From positions 439-64,438 of the forward strand of contig BDIU01000063.1 of NCBI GenBank assembly GCA_002118135.1: a DNA stretch of 64,000 nt, in the 5' to 3' direction. The notes under the pieces were generated by a model that saw only the letters and a list, made by a program, of their open reading frames with translations, was not told where the DNA came from and ran no database searches. Within the stretch, counting starts at the first letter, position 1. Every line of letters begins with the position of its first letter. The position numbers and the translations under genes were made by a program. This document shows, piece by piece, positions 11,501 to 23,096 of the stretch. The DNA comes from Trebouxia sp. TZW2008 (taxonomy: Eukaryota; Chlorophyta; Trebouxiophyceae; Trebouxiales; Trebouxiaceae).

Positions 11501-14500
11501 ATATGGGTCATCATCTCCACCTGCATGCGCATAAGCATGTTCACTCAGCATCCTCTCTTGACAAAGCGAAGGAAGTCGTACGCAGGTTGATACTTCTCAA
11601 TTGTACGTTGCCATACAGCAAGATCATGAGAAGACATTGGTGTCATGCTGGCTGGTTAGGCATTGCCTTTGGCTTGTCAGGATTGCTGTTGTAGCATGGG
11701 ACACTGGCGCATCCCCCCTTATAATTTGCCTGCTCAGGGTCTTGTAGGCTTTAGTGATCAGCAGGTACATGCAAGAAGCTTCTGTCAGAGACACAGCCAA
11801 GCTATGCAGTAGAAACATCATGGATGTTGAAGTTTGAGCCTGGTTGACATTTCTGATAGACTTACTTGGTACCTTCAGCAGTGTGGTTGTATGCCACATC
11901 CAAAATGACCTCAATACCAGCTTTCTGCAGCGGCTGCACCATGTGCTTGAACTTCTTAGCAGCAGCTTGCTGGCCAAGCGATCAACAACAATATGCAAGA
12001 TTCTTCTGTCACAGATGCAGTCGAGCGACGCAGTCAACCCATGCAAGCCCACAGACAATGTGATGAACTTCGTCAGTACCTTCAGCAGTGTGATTGTACA
12101 CCACATCCAGGATGACCTCAATGCCAGCCTTATGAAGTTGCTGCACCATGTGCTTGAACTCTTTGGCGGCAGCAGCGGGACCAGCACCATCAGCAGCAAA
12201 TCTGCTCATAGGAGAGAAGAAGTTGATGTGGCTGTAGCCCCAGATGTTGACCATGTGGTCCCTTGGGTTGGGTGTGCGCTGGAATTCCAGCTCGTCGTAC
12301 TCAAAGACTGGCAGCAGCTCCACTGCATTGATGCCAAGCTCCACAAGGTGAGGGATCTGCAGCACAGGCTGTTGATTTATCTTCTGATTTGCTTTGTGAC
12401 TTGCCAGTTTGTGCAGCATGCATTTGCACATGTATAGTGTCAATGCTGATGCGTGCAATCAAAGACTGACAGCAGCACCGCCGTCTTCCAGATTTTGAGC
12501 ATTTAGAGCTTGTCAAACGTGATTGATACAGGCAGAGATTGCAGCTTGTCCATAGCATTTTTCCTGTCCTCACCCTGTCATGCTCTCAGGATACAAGACG
12601 ATCTGGCATGTGCGGTTGATGTATGCAGATGAAGGCTGCAGGGACACGCCAATAATGACGTGATGCAATCATCGCAAAGTCACTTGCATGACCCCATACC
12701 TCAACTATAATATGCAACCCACTGTCTTGTAGTTTTGACATGCGCAGAAGTTAGTTACAGTCTGATACAGGCACCGCATAGGAAGCAGGGCTTGTGCTGT
12801 GACAAGTGCAATGTAGTAGTCTGTGACAGACAGGGTGAGCATGCCTTGTCAACGAGGCCCTGGAAGGTGCCTTGCTTGCCATCACCAACACTACTGGAAG
12901 CGCCTGCTGTGAAGGACCGCACTCCCATCTCATACACTATGAGGTCTTGCCAGGGCAGATTAGGCCTCTGGTATTCAGAGCCCCAGTCAAAGGCTGCTGA
13001 CGTAAAGTCGTAGGTGCTCCAGAACAAGCTCCCTTGCTGCATAGCCAGTCAAAGACACTGAGGCGACATGCAAATTGCTTTAAAACAACCAAAGCTGCAC
13101 TGTGTCATCATTGACAGTCTGCTGAGGACAGGATCAGATGACAACATGGTAACATCGCTGATGTCATGCAGCATAGACGAGCAGGCCTCAGAAAGGGCAG
13201 AAAAACTGCTATTGCAAGGCCACGGCAGGCTGACTGCTGTTGCTGAGGTGCATGGTCTGCGTGGCATAAACAGCAGTAGTGCAAAATCATCTGTCAAGTC
13301 ATGCATGGCTCATTGTTGCAGACGAGCTTTTGATCTGCTGTATACTGGCTTAGTCAATTGCAGCGACAGAGTCCATACAGCTCACATGGCATTTCAGTCT
13401 GACCTTGCCATGATGCACTACTGCATGGTGCTGCATGGCAAACTGCATTCCAGGAGTGAGGGATCATGCATTCAGGCAGACGTGTGATTTTATCATGCCT
13501 GACCTTTGACTCAAACTGCTCCACCTCATCACGCACACCAAACCTTCGGCGCCCTGAGACAAGGGGGGCGTAGGGGTCCAGCAGCATATGGTCAGGGTAC
13601 CACCTGCAGGCACACATGCCAGTAATGCATGTCGATAGCTACTATGAAATACTCTGAAGTATAATCAGTAGCTTGCATCACATGCGTGTAGTGACAACAG
13701 TGTGATTTGTGTGAGGATCTGATGAGCAATCGCCACAATTCCAAGAGCTTGACAGCCTACGCATGCATCGACAAAGCGTCACACCACATTGTCAAGGAGC
13801 TGTCAATTTTCTGGTTGGCAGTCTTGTCTGAAATTGACCCCTCGATGCTCTGAAAGCCTGACTCATTCTGCTTACTGCATGGTGTGACATCCAAATCAAG
13901 CAGTTCAAGCTACACATATAGAGAACATGGTGTACAGCAGTAGAGTGACAGACCTGCCTCCTGTCTCCCATTCCCCTTCACCTTGCACCTTGTAGGCATA
14001 CAAAGCGCCAGATGTAGGAAGCCCCTCGACCAGCACATGCCACACATGCTGAGTCTTGTTCTGGCCAGGATCCAGCTTGATCTCATGCAGGCTTTTGTCC
14101 TCTGAGTTGAAGATCTCTAGAGCAACCGCACTGGCATGCTCTGAGTACAGGGCAAAGTTGATGCCCTTCTTGTCAGGTCCCAGTGATGGCCCCAGAGGCT
14201 CAGGTCTACCTATGTCAGCATCGTTGAATTGACATGCATATCTGCTAAGTTGACCAAGGAAATGATGCAGAAATATTGCTCATTTCAAGCAATTATGTGT
14301 GACTTCACATATGCAAATACACGTCAGCAGCACTTACAGACTAGCATACAGATATGCTGACATGAACATGCAGGGTTTGAGAATGAACTCAGGTATAAGT
14401 AGAGTCTAATTGGTAGCACAGAGTTCAGGGTGAAAGACCTGCTTGCGAAGTCAACTTGACACCGGCCGCTTCTGCCTGCTCTACAGGCGTGACATCAGCT

Positions 14501-15281
14501 GGGATGTCCTTCTTGGCTGGGGCACTGTTTACTGCTATCTGTTGTGCTGCTGATGGAGCACTTGACAAAGTCTCCTTTTCAGCTGGTGGACCACTTGACA
14601 TAGCTTCCTTTGCAGCTGGTGGGGCATTGGTCTGAGGCTGCCGCTCAGCTGTGCGATCTCTTGAAGTCGTTTGCTGCTCAGTTGATGAGGTGTTTAATGG
14701 GCTTTGCTTCTTTGCTGATGACAACTCCGATGATGGCTCCTTGCTGACTGGCGTCTGCTGGGATGCTGTTGGCGCTTTTGCCTGAGTGCTGTCTGATGCA
14801 GGCAGCTTATCTGCCAGAGATGACCGCTTTGGCGCTGGTGCACTTGAGGGAGCCTCCTGCAAAGGTGCTGGTGCATCGACAGCTGTCTGCTGTCTTGGCC
14901 GTGGAGCGTCTGATGTGTTGCGCCCTTCTGGCTGTGTTGCAACCAGCTTGTCCTGCTTTGGACTTGGAGAGCCTCCTTGCTTTTGCTTCTTTGAGCGCGA
15001 ATTGTTTGAGCCTGATGGCCTCTGGGCTGCTGTCACTTGTAGAGGCGTACGTCTGGTGCACAGCCCAGCCTGCAGACGTTATTGAGTCAGCCCAGTGCAA
15101 TCATAGGGGCTCAGCGATGCATGCAAGCAGTGTCACACACCCGGCCTGGACTGAGGAAGGGCCTCGGATTGCCATGACATCTGTTGCTGCTGCGCATTGC
15201 CGTTGGACGTCGCGACAAGGCCGAGACCATCTGGCACGGATCAAGGCAGCGACCTTGGACTGCAGCTGGAAGCAGCGCCAT
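8528..15281 (-). CDS. ISA: Isoamylase-type starch debranching enzyme
   Basis: Twelve exons, all in phase: 15281-15141, 15069-14439, 14209-13954, 13603-13504, 13036-12845, 12356-12080, 11520-11352, 11020-10888, 10471-10275, 9963-9710, 9299-9179, 8876-8528; 939 residues. It hydrolyses alpha-1,6 branches of glucans in the plastid; ISA enzymes trim pre-amylopectin or degrade starch. Residues 1-60 resemble a transit peptide. About 200 residues of Ser/Pro/Gln/Lys-rich disordered sequence follow. The N-terminal CBM48 module starts near Gly-Arg-Pro-Glu-Pro-Leu-Gly. GH13 motifs are all present: Asp-Val-Val-Tyr-Asn-His (region I), Val-Asp-Gly-Phe-Arg-Phe-Asp with the nucleophile Asp (II), Ala-Glu-Pro-Trp-Asp with the acid Glu (III) and Ala-His-Asp-Gly (IV). 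Introns 5 and 11 use GC donors. Whether it is the ISA1 or ISA3 class I cannot say. Divergent from PSP. Confidence 0.95.
11868..11976 (-). repeat. Partial copy of isoamylase exon 6 in the following intron
   Basis: About 108 bp closely matching 12075-12182, the 3' part of isoamylase exon 6 including its GT donor. The reading frame is open through the copy and still encodes Val-Ile-Leu-Asp-Val-x-Tyr-Asn-His-Thr-Ala-Glu. It cannot replace the real exon: splicing from exon 6 (phase 1) into the only nearby acceptor gives a stop within a few codons. It reads as a duplicated exon end plus donor lying downstream of the original. Confidence 0.8.
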
Positions 15282-15479
15282 TATGTCTGTCACTACTGAT
15301 GTGTCACTGACAGCAGACCAGGATCAGACGCGTTCTGTAAAGCAGGCGGTCGGACTACAGCTACAGCACGGTTCGAGGTGCCGTTTCAAGGATCAAAACC
15401 GATCAAGATCGGCGAGCTATCGACCCCGTTGACACCACAACGACGTGTGCAGGTACTTCAGAGCTTACGATCGCAGACA
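15282..15479. promoter_or_regulatory. Divergent promoter region of isoamylase and phosphoserine phosphatase
   Basis: About 200 bp between the two proposed start codons, transcribed outward in both directions. It is richer in CG dinucleotides than the surrounding introns, as are other gene starts here. No named element. Confidence 0.4.
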
Positions 15480-17730
15480 ATGGCGTCGCCTGCGAACTTG
15501 TATGCCCCCATCGCGCGCTTATTGATGACAGTCAAAGCTGGTGGCCCAAGCTCTGTAGGGCTGCATGCTAGCGCCCTTAACCTGGCAAAAGGTCACTTCG
15601 ATGCGGGCATCCGCAATCCGCTCGTGAGCTGTGCATTGTGCCGAAACCTGCGTTTGTTCAGAGAAGCGTGTCATGTTTGTCGACCTTGCTGTTGGGCTTC
15701 AGTTGACATCCCTGGCAACTTGGCGACCACTGCATGGAAGCACGTTCACAGTCAGCCCGGTCTGCAGACATTCTCGGCAAACGAATAGACAAAGTAAAGC
15801 GCGTAGGCTGTCGAGGCTACATTGTTCAATGTCGTCTGTCTCGCAACAAGCGCAAGGTATCCTGTGACAAATCTGCTTGACTGTCTGCACCGCATGCCGG
15901 TTGTTGAACGAGTGGTCGTGGATGCCGCAGCTCCGAAACTTGAGGCCTCAGATCATGTTCTGAAGGTGTGGCGGTCAGCTCAGGTGCGCCCGTTTCTTTT
16001 ACGCACTTTAGCTCGCACCAAAGCAGTCTCGAACCAGGAAGGTGCACTGCAGGCAGTCTGTTTCGATGTGGACAGCACACTGTAAGCCGAGAATCTCAGT
16101 GCAATCATGTTGATACTGCAAGGTGTTGCAAGGAGTTGGCTAGTGCAGGTGCGAAGATGAATCGATAGATGAGCTTGCGCAGTTTCTTGGAGTTGGTCAG
16201 CAAGTTGCAGATATGACTGCAAAGTAAGCAAGTGCAGCATTCACCAGTGCATGTCTTGCTGTGCTGTGTCATTAACTGAAACTTGCAGCCACATCGTGGC
16301 ATATCATGCTTTTGCTGTGCAAAGGTTGCCTGTGACTGATGCATGTGCAGTGATCATCTGGAATGATTGTTTTGCCATGTGCTGCAGTGCAATGGGAGGT
16401 TCTGTCAAATTTGAGGATGCTCTCAAGATGCGATTAGCTATCATGAAAACATCTCATCAAGACATACAGAACTTCTTAGCGTCACACCCTCCACGCATCA
16501 GTCAAGGTAAGATCTGCCTGAGTCACATATGAAGCATTTTCAAGCCCACTAAGTTATGCTTGTCAGCATCAGGGATTTTACAGTATTGAGACCTTGCTGG
16601 CTGTAGGCATTGCTGAGCTGGTACAGGAATTACAGCGGCGCAAGACCGCAGTGTATCTTGTGTCAGGAGGCTTCAGGCCAATCATCAATCCCATAGCAGA
16701 AATCCTGCAGATACCTGTGGAACACGTATATGCCAACACAATTTTGCACGATGTAAGGACCAGCTGCACGTTACCAATTGATGCATTGGCGTGGCCACTT
16801 GTATGACATCTATGCCAGCTGATGCCAGGCATTGGCTAAGCAGGTCATGCATGCGCAATGATGCATGACGCCCTTGAGACTCAGCAGCGCACTGCATATC
16901 AGCTTGGGATGATTGCGTATCCCCTACATGGTGAATTTCGAGCACTTGTCATATACATCTACTGTTAACAATGTCTGCGTTGCTTTGCGAAAATGGTCTG
17001 TGAATGCTGAGCTCATTCCAACAAGCGTCTGCAGCAGAAACAGTGATCTTGACTCATTGCCATGACAGCCGCTGGCCCAAATAAATATAAGATGTGGATG
17101 AGTTTACGAGTCTGCCCTGAAATGCAGGAAAATGGTCAGTACATAGGCTTTGACACCTCTGAGTTCACCTCTCGCAGTGGAGGCAAACCAGCAGCAGTGA
17201 AAGCCATCAAGGTGATCACCCATACAATGTGCACGTATGCATTGTTGCCATGAATCATGTGCACCTTGCATGTTTGAGCAGTATGCACACACAATGCTGC
17301 TTTGAGAAGTGTATGCACTTTACATGCTTGAACAGCTTTGAATGAGCTTTGCTTTGCAGGCCCAACATGGCTACTTCCCTGTGGTCATGATTGGTGATGG
17401 CGCGACTGATTTGGAAGCCAGACAGGAAGGTGGAGCAGATTTGTTCATAGGGTATGTAAACAAAGGGACAATGATAAGACATCTATTTCATTGGTTATGC
17501 ACTGCACTTAGCTCTGCATTTTGTCGCAATCAATTAGCCATCAGCAATTAGCCAGTGCTCAATGTATATTTGGTTCCACCAAATACACATTGAGCACTGT
17601 TGAACCAAATATACATTGAGCAGATGTGCTATGCAGGTATGGTGGGGCTGTGGAAAGGCGCAGTGTAGCAGCAGGTGCTGATTGGTTTATATACAGAATA
17701 CAGCAGCTTCTTGATGCATTGAAGGACTGA
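15480..17730 (+). CDS. PSP: Phosphoserine phosphatase (last step of serine synthesis)
   Basis: Exons: 15480-15623, about 15807-16081, 16149-16223, 16388-16506, 16607-16752, 17128-17211, 17360-17451, 17637-17730; 342 residues if the first junction is right. Six junctions are certain from motif continuity; the intron between 15623 and 15807 is the weak point. The enzyme removes phosphate from 3-phosphoserine in the phosphorylated serine pathway, plastidic in plants. HAD-family marks: Cys-Phe-Asp-Val-Asp-Ser-Thr with the nucleophile Asp split across exons 2/3, Cys-Glu-Asp-Glu then Asp-Glu-Leu after it, Ala-Met-Gly-Gly-Ser, Val-Ser-Gly-Gly-Phe (motif II), and Gly-Asp-Gly-Ala-Thr-Asp-Leu-Glu-Ala (metal-binding motif). 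The first 90 residues are family-foreign and could be a transit peptide. Length suits the plant enzyme plus leader. Confidence 0.93.
17554..17622. repeat. Inverted repeat with third copy in the last PSP intron
   Basis: The arm at 17554-17574 is the reverse complement of 17578-17598 with one mismatch in 21 and a 3-nt loop. A third copy in the second orientation lies at 17603-17622 and matches the first arm perfectly. As RNA this would fold into a tight hairpin about 15 nt upstream of the last 3' splice site. Confidence 0.85.
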
Positions 17731-17851
17731 GCTTGCCCATGATCATGCATCAGATTGAAAGTGCTGTTGAAATGCTTTGTATGCAGCTAACAGGTCACAG
17801 TGAACTGCAGCACTTGCTGAAGGCAATGAACTCTGTTTCAGGGACAAAAGA

Positions 17852-17963
17852 ACATTACAGCCCCACGTCAATGCTGGATGGCTGCTGTTCAGTTCATGTT
17901 GCCAGTCACATTACAGCCCCACGTCAATGCTGGATGGCTGCTGTTCAGTTCATGTTGCCAGTC
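17852..17963. repeat. Perfect 56-bp tandem duplication
   Basis: Two identical adjacent 56-bp units, 17852-17907 and 17908-17963. Their identity means a recent duplication or active homogenisation. Confidence 0.95.
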
Positions 17964-18836
17964 AGATATTAATCATCAAGATAAGACGGCAAATCGTGCT
18001 CAGATCCTCAACGGTTGACATTTCAGAAAGAACTGACTTGTTCGGAAAAATGACACTCGTATGACATGCATGAACTCTGCCATTTACGCATCTGATGGTG
18101 ATTGTGCCAGAATACTTGTATTGAGTGCATTCAACAATCATGTGCTTGTCAAGTGCATTGTGTTGAGTACCGTACCTGCAATACACATGTGCTATGCACA
18201 ACTATCAGAACTTGCGTCAAAATTGAAACGATCATTTGGCAAGAGGCAAGCCAAATGGATCTCCTTTACACAGATGCAGAAAGTGTCAGTCTGCTAACAA
18301 CTGTTACTCAACCTGACAAGCAAACCACAGAATTGGCCCGGAACAAGCTCCTTATCCTAATGTGGGTAGACCAACCTATGCTGTTGCCAAGTCTGAACAG
18401 AAGTTGTGACAAGCTGACTGCAGGATGTTGCGTGTGACCTTTGCCACCACAGAGTCCATATGACACACGAAACCAGCCCGGGTAGGATCCTGAACCATGA
18501 GGGAAAGCCAGCTTGTGCTATCAAAAAGCCCTGAGGAAAACAACAATCACTCACACCACCTGGTCCAACATCTGGTACAAAAGAATCACCTGCTTCAACG
18601 TATTGCTACCAGTAAGCAAAGGGGACATCATACTCCTGCTGCCGCAAATGTAAAAGGGCAGGGAAAGTGCACTGGGGGCAATTGGAAAGACATCAGAACT
18701 TCAATGCTCAATGGCTGCTGCTGATAGAGAGGCTGCTTGATGCTGCCAGCAAGATACTTGAGTGCAAGGACACACTTCCCAGCCTGGACTACTTATGAGG
18801 GTCCTAAACCAAAGGAGGAGGGCTGGGAAGTGCCCT

Positions 18837-19004
18837 ACTGCACCACAAGCTCCAACTGCCAACGCTGTCACAACCACACACACAACAAGAGGTCCTAAAC
18901 AAGGAAGTGCTGATGCATCAACTGCACCACAAGCTCCAGCTCTTGATGCTGTCACAACCCCACAGATCACATCAGCTTCCAAACAAGGAAGCCCTGATAC
19001 ATCA
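18837..19004 (+). repeat. 84-bp tandem repeat in an open frame
   Basis: Two diverged 84-bp units starting at 18837 and 18921. The period is 28 codons and the plus frame stays open from the ATG at 18795 to the TGA at 19013 (about 72 residues, rich in Thr, Ala, Pro, Gln). Frame-preserving divergence hints at coding sequence, but no neighbouring exons could be joined to it. Confidence 0.5.
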
Positions 19005-20060
19005 ACAATATGACACCAATTTGTTCACAACGACCCTCCCAACAGTACAACAAAAAATCGCCTCTGAAAACTGAGAAACTATAAGCCGTGACCAAGTTTT
19101 GCCAATATGGCATCTGACGCTGTTACTAGTAGAACAAAGCCTTGCTTCTCGACTCCAAAACCTCAAGCGTGAGGGAGCTCTCCCTTGACCCTTACAAAGA
19201 CACCGCCTGCATGAGCAATGCCCCCTGAGTCAGTATAAGCTTGTAACAAGCCTCCAGGCATGCAGCTGCAGACTTAGTGAAGAAAACAGCCAAGCCATAG
19301 CCAGCTCAACATGTCCAGGCACACAGATGCACAGTCAGCATGTGTAGCAGTCACATCCAGCAGGCACATGCATTGACCATCGCCTGTCTATGGTTGGATA
19401 CACATCCACGCATATGGCCTCATCTGACACGCAAGCTGACCTTGATGCGGTGGTAGGACAGATGGTGCCAATGACATGGTCAGCTGCAACCTTGGATGAT
19501 GCAAATCATCAGCATCCGAGGTCATCCTCATTCTAAGCGCCGCTGATGTCCAATGCCTTTGAATTTAGCCCTATTGACTGTCTGCTTTGGTGCCACAACT
19601 TTCAATGATGGAATTTTATTGTGTGAGAACAGTGACACCTCAACACAGACCCGTGAGACTCCCACAAGCAGACTGCTATTGAGTGCTCTGGCCTGCACAC
19701 GCGCATCAAGAGGCTGTCAAGGGTCCTGCACAATTGTGTTGGCGGATGCTCAAACATCCATCAGTCAACCAATCATGACTCATCAGTCATTGTCTGCAGG
19801 ACCCAAAAGGCACAAACAATGTCGACGACGGCAAGTGATGAATTGTGGCAGCTTTGTGGCAGTACTGCTATACCCTGAGGTTGAGGGTGTTAGCACTCCA
19901 TGCATGTCTGAGAGACACTACAGGTAGCATGTGCAAATTGCGCAAGTCCACAAGCACTGTTGTGAAATGCAGAAATGTACCTGCTTGAGACCATTGTGCC
20001 AGCTGATGCTGCTCTTCAGAACTCTTGATGCAAATGCGCATCAGCCAGCAGCAACATCAT

Positions 20061-20104
20061 CATTGTCCAACACTTCATTGTCCAACACTTCATTGTCCAA
20101 CATC
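20061..20104. repeat. 15-bp tandem repeat, three copies
   Basis: Three near-identical copies of CATTGTCCAACACTT in a row, the last one truncated. Confidence 0.9.
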
Positions 20105-20750
20105 AACACTGCCACAATGTTCACCAACCTGCATGCATTGCAGACTTGCATCAAGATTCTACAACATGGTGAGGCATTGCATGCCAATGTGAACTGCAAA
20201 TGCATCCTTATCGAAACCAGCCTGCAGATACTGCAGCAAAGTATTGTCATACTGCCAGCAGCAAAGCAACACTGACATGTGTGCATTTGACGCTATCTGG
20301 AGCAAGGTGTACTGATATTGTTGGGCATGCACATGGTTAGCCCAGCCGCCATGGGCAGACTGAACAGAGCTATTGCATTGCATCATATGCATTTCTTGCA
20401 CTGCAAGTGCGTCTCACCTGTCATAAGGCAGCTCTCCCCTTTCAACTGCCCAGGGCATTTTGGGACCTTCAGCTGCCCCTATTCTCCTGCACTCTCATGC
20501 AGCCACTTGCCCTCCTTGTAACAGGCTGCAGCATCACGTATACAGTGTTAGCACAAAGGGCACTTGCAAACCTGATGCTACAACGGAACTTCAGCCTGAT
20601 GCTGCAGACTTCTGCAGCATGCTTGACCAGTTCAGAAACGCATCTTGCAGGAGAGTACAATGACTGCACATACAACTTTGCACAAAGCATTCACCTAGAC
20701 ACTATGTTTAACAAGCTACATCATGTGATGATGCAATGACTGGCTATGCG

Positions 20751-20840
20751 ATGCATGCAGCATCAACACGCAATGTGACGATGCATGCAGGATCAGCACA
20801 CGATGAGACAATGCACGTAGCATCAGCACAAGCAGGCAGA
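20751..20840. repeat. 30-bp tandem repeat, three copies
   Basis: Three diverged 30-bp units beginning ATGCATGCAG or ATGCACGTAG at 20751, 20781 and 20811. Confidence 0.8.
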
Positions 20841-21926
20841 TGGATCTGCTTACATCCAAAATGTCCTGGATGGAATGGCTGCTGCAGGAAAGACGCCAGT
20901 GCTGCCTGCCGTCATGTCCCTACTCTGCTGCCCTGAACAGGCCAGCAGAACAGAGTTCCTGTCCGATGTCTCCTTCCACTGTCCTATCACCAGCGTCTAC
21001 TCATGCATGAGCCCTCAAACCCTTGCATTCATGGGCTGGACTGCCAGCATAAGCTTCGCCCCATGCGCAGTCCTCTTTGCCTGCAACCACTATTAGCTGA
21101 CTATCAGCAAGGCTCACAATGCATGGCAAACCTATGTCATTGTCAAGAAGACAAGGCCTAATTGTGAATAGCTCCTGGGGCAGAATGCTCACAAGTACTG
21201 ACTCTTGCAAGTCAATGGCATTGTTCACATCAGAAACTGGATTATGCCATGCTGCACAGCGGGACCATTGTGACATCTATTGACGACAATTGCGACATCA
21301 GAAGCCATGTAAGTATGGTGGCGTTAGCGCCGGTGAACCAATGGAGTTGCAGCTGGTAAGGGTGATGGTGTCACACAGAAGAGCAGACAGCATGACAATT
21401 TTGGAAGGCATTGACAAAAGGTACCTGGACTGAGCCAGTGACAGACACTGCCTGCCAAGCTGTCATCATGTACAAGAAGCCACTGCACCCCAGATGCTGA
21501 GCTGACTACAGCAGTGAGTAGAGACAACAGAGGCAGTCTTGTTGGCACGGCTGTGCCTCGAGTCTGTAACCTGAGGAACTTAAACAGGCAACTGAGGACA
21601 ACCGCTCCAAGGCACCTGCAAGCATGGGAAACCCCACTTGTGTTGCTGGAGTTACTGCTGAGCTAAACATGACTGCGATGGCAGGGCGTCTTGCACAATG
21701 TAAGGACAGAACCACATCCATTGCCACATCAGTGACAGTGACTGCTACAGAGGTGCCTGGTAAGCTCACTGCTGCCCTTGTCATTGCTGGGGTCTTTGAA
21801 AGCAATGTGCCGTGAAGGTACTTCGTCACAGCACGATTGCATTTGCCATTGAGCACCAGTGCAGCCAAAGCTTGCATGCAACAGAAGAGGTGATGCGCAG
21901 ACGCGTGCACAGCATGAGAGACTCAC

Positions 21927-22050
21927 CTTCCAATAGCCCTCAAAGCGCTTTTGATGCAGCCACTGCTTATAGGGCTCTTGCAGCAGCACAGCTGGAGTGT
22001 AAACAGCCCTGCCCCATCTATTAACAGTCCTGCCCTGACGCAGGTCATAC
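21927..22050 (-). CDS. Probable additional exon of the kinase gene
   Basis: A textbook exon on the minus strand: acceptor TTTGATTACAG before 22050, 124 nt of open frame, and a GTGAGT donor after 21927. It starts with one base and ends in phase 0, exactly the phase needed to join the GTGAGT donor at 23716 of the kinase exon 23851-23717. The peptide is rich in Trp, Tyr, Arg and Gln (Asn-Arg-Trp-Gly-Arg, Phe-Glu-Gly-Tyr-Trp-Lys) and does not look random. If joined, the kinase stop at 23713 is skipped and the membrane segment becomes internal. The intron would be about 1.7 kb and would contain the repeats at 22531-22772 and 23018-23096. Downstream exons were not resolved. Confidence 0.6.
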
Positions 22051-22530
22051 CTGTAATCAAATAACACACGTTTGGCTGAACAAGATCATCTGTCACAAAC
22101 AAAGCTGTGCTAGGCTTGAGGTGATGAGTCCCACAAGCTGATTGTCTCCACACTTTGCAAAAAGGCATGACACTGCTGCTGGAAGTATGTGTCTGAGCAT
22201 AAGCATCAAGGAACACCAGCATTGATAAAACAGCATGTCAAGTCTGAAGTGCAGCAGGCTGTGACAATCAACAACACATAAGAGGTGATGACAGCTTTGT
22301 CACACAGCAGCAAAGTACCTACCAGTGTTGAACCCTTGCTGTCAGCGCCCTCATCTGTCTAGGAGACAGACTGGGTGTGCACTGGCTGGCACTGGTAGAG
22401 ATGATTTATGGGATGCTCTGCCTCACGGCTGTGCCAACTTGAGTCACGCTGTTTATGATGACTTTTGAGGCAACTTGCAGCCAGGTCACCTGTAGCCGCC
22501 TGTGCTGATGACATGCTGCTGATGCTACCT

Positions 22531-22772
22531 GGCATGCTGGCATCTGTACCTCAAACACGGTGCTGTTGCCATACTACTGCTGCTGCTTGGCATGCTGCCC
22601 CCCCGTGCTTGAACACGATGCTGGTGCTGCTATTGTTGCTGGTGCTGCTATTTGGCATGCTGGCGGCTATATCTCAAACACTGTGCTGTTGCTTTGAGGA
22701 GCTGCTGCTGCTTAGCATGCTACCACCCATGCTTGAACACTGTGCTATTGCTTTGAGCTGCTGCTGCATCTT
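22531..22772. repeat. About 60-bp tandem repeat, four diverged units
   Basis: Four units marked by GCATGCT at spacings of about 58 to 65 bp, each with runs of CTG and, in two of them, GCTTGAACAC. CTG-rich, so the long open frame across it (22465-22800) is a by-product of composition. Confidence 0.75.
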
Positions 22773-23017
22773 GCCGTCACCTGGACAGTGCTCAGTCTAG
22801 CGTCACTGCAATGGATCTCACCCGAATGCCGACAAGTCAGCATGGCAACTGGTCACAGTCCGACTAAAAGGAATGCTGTTGAGACTCAAGCGCCTGTTGC
22901 TGAGGCTGAGGGCTGATGGCAATTGCAAAGGGCCAAGAGATGTAATACAGCTTCTGGGAGTGCTACGGGGTCAACCCATCACCTGCAGGTGAGACCACAT
23001 ACAGCATCAGTACAGTG

Positions 23018-23096
23018 TAAAGAGGTGAAGGTGAAGAGGTGAATGTGAGGTGAATGTGTGAATGAAGAGGTGAATGAGGTGAATGTCAGGTGAACA
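23018..23096. repeat. GAGGTGAATG simple repeat
   Basis: About eight imperfect copies of GAGGTGAA(T)G in 80 bp, with purine-rich plus strand. Confidence 0.8.

Larger units (their letters stand above)
17731..21926. other. Gene-poor stretch with short tandem repeats
   Basis: About 4.2 kb without a confident gene. Open frames exist (for example plus 19553-19927, minus 21001-21276 and minus 21506-21910) but none shows a family motif or a full set of splice partners. The minus frame at 21001-21276 has an acceptor-like start and protein-like composition, and could be a terminal exon of the kinase gene if that gene extends this far. Several tandem repeats are listed separately. Confidence 0.45.

Noticed and set aside
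14425..15100. Alternative frame over the isoamylase N-terminal exon giving a shorter, basic protein
   Set aside because: Only the chosen frame joins in phase to both the leader exon and the CBM48 exon.
22465..22800. Plus-strand frame of about 110 residues rich in Cys, Leu and Met
   Set aside because: It coincides with CTG-rich 60-bp tandem repeats; composition alone keeps the frame open and there is no protein-like domain.
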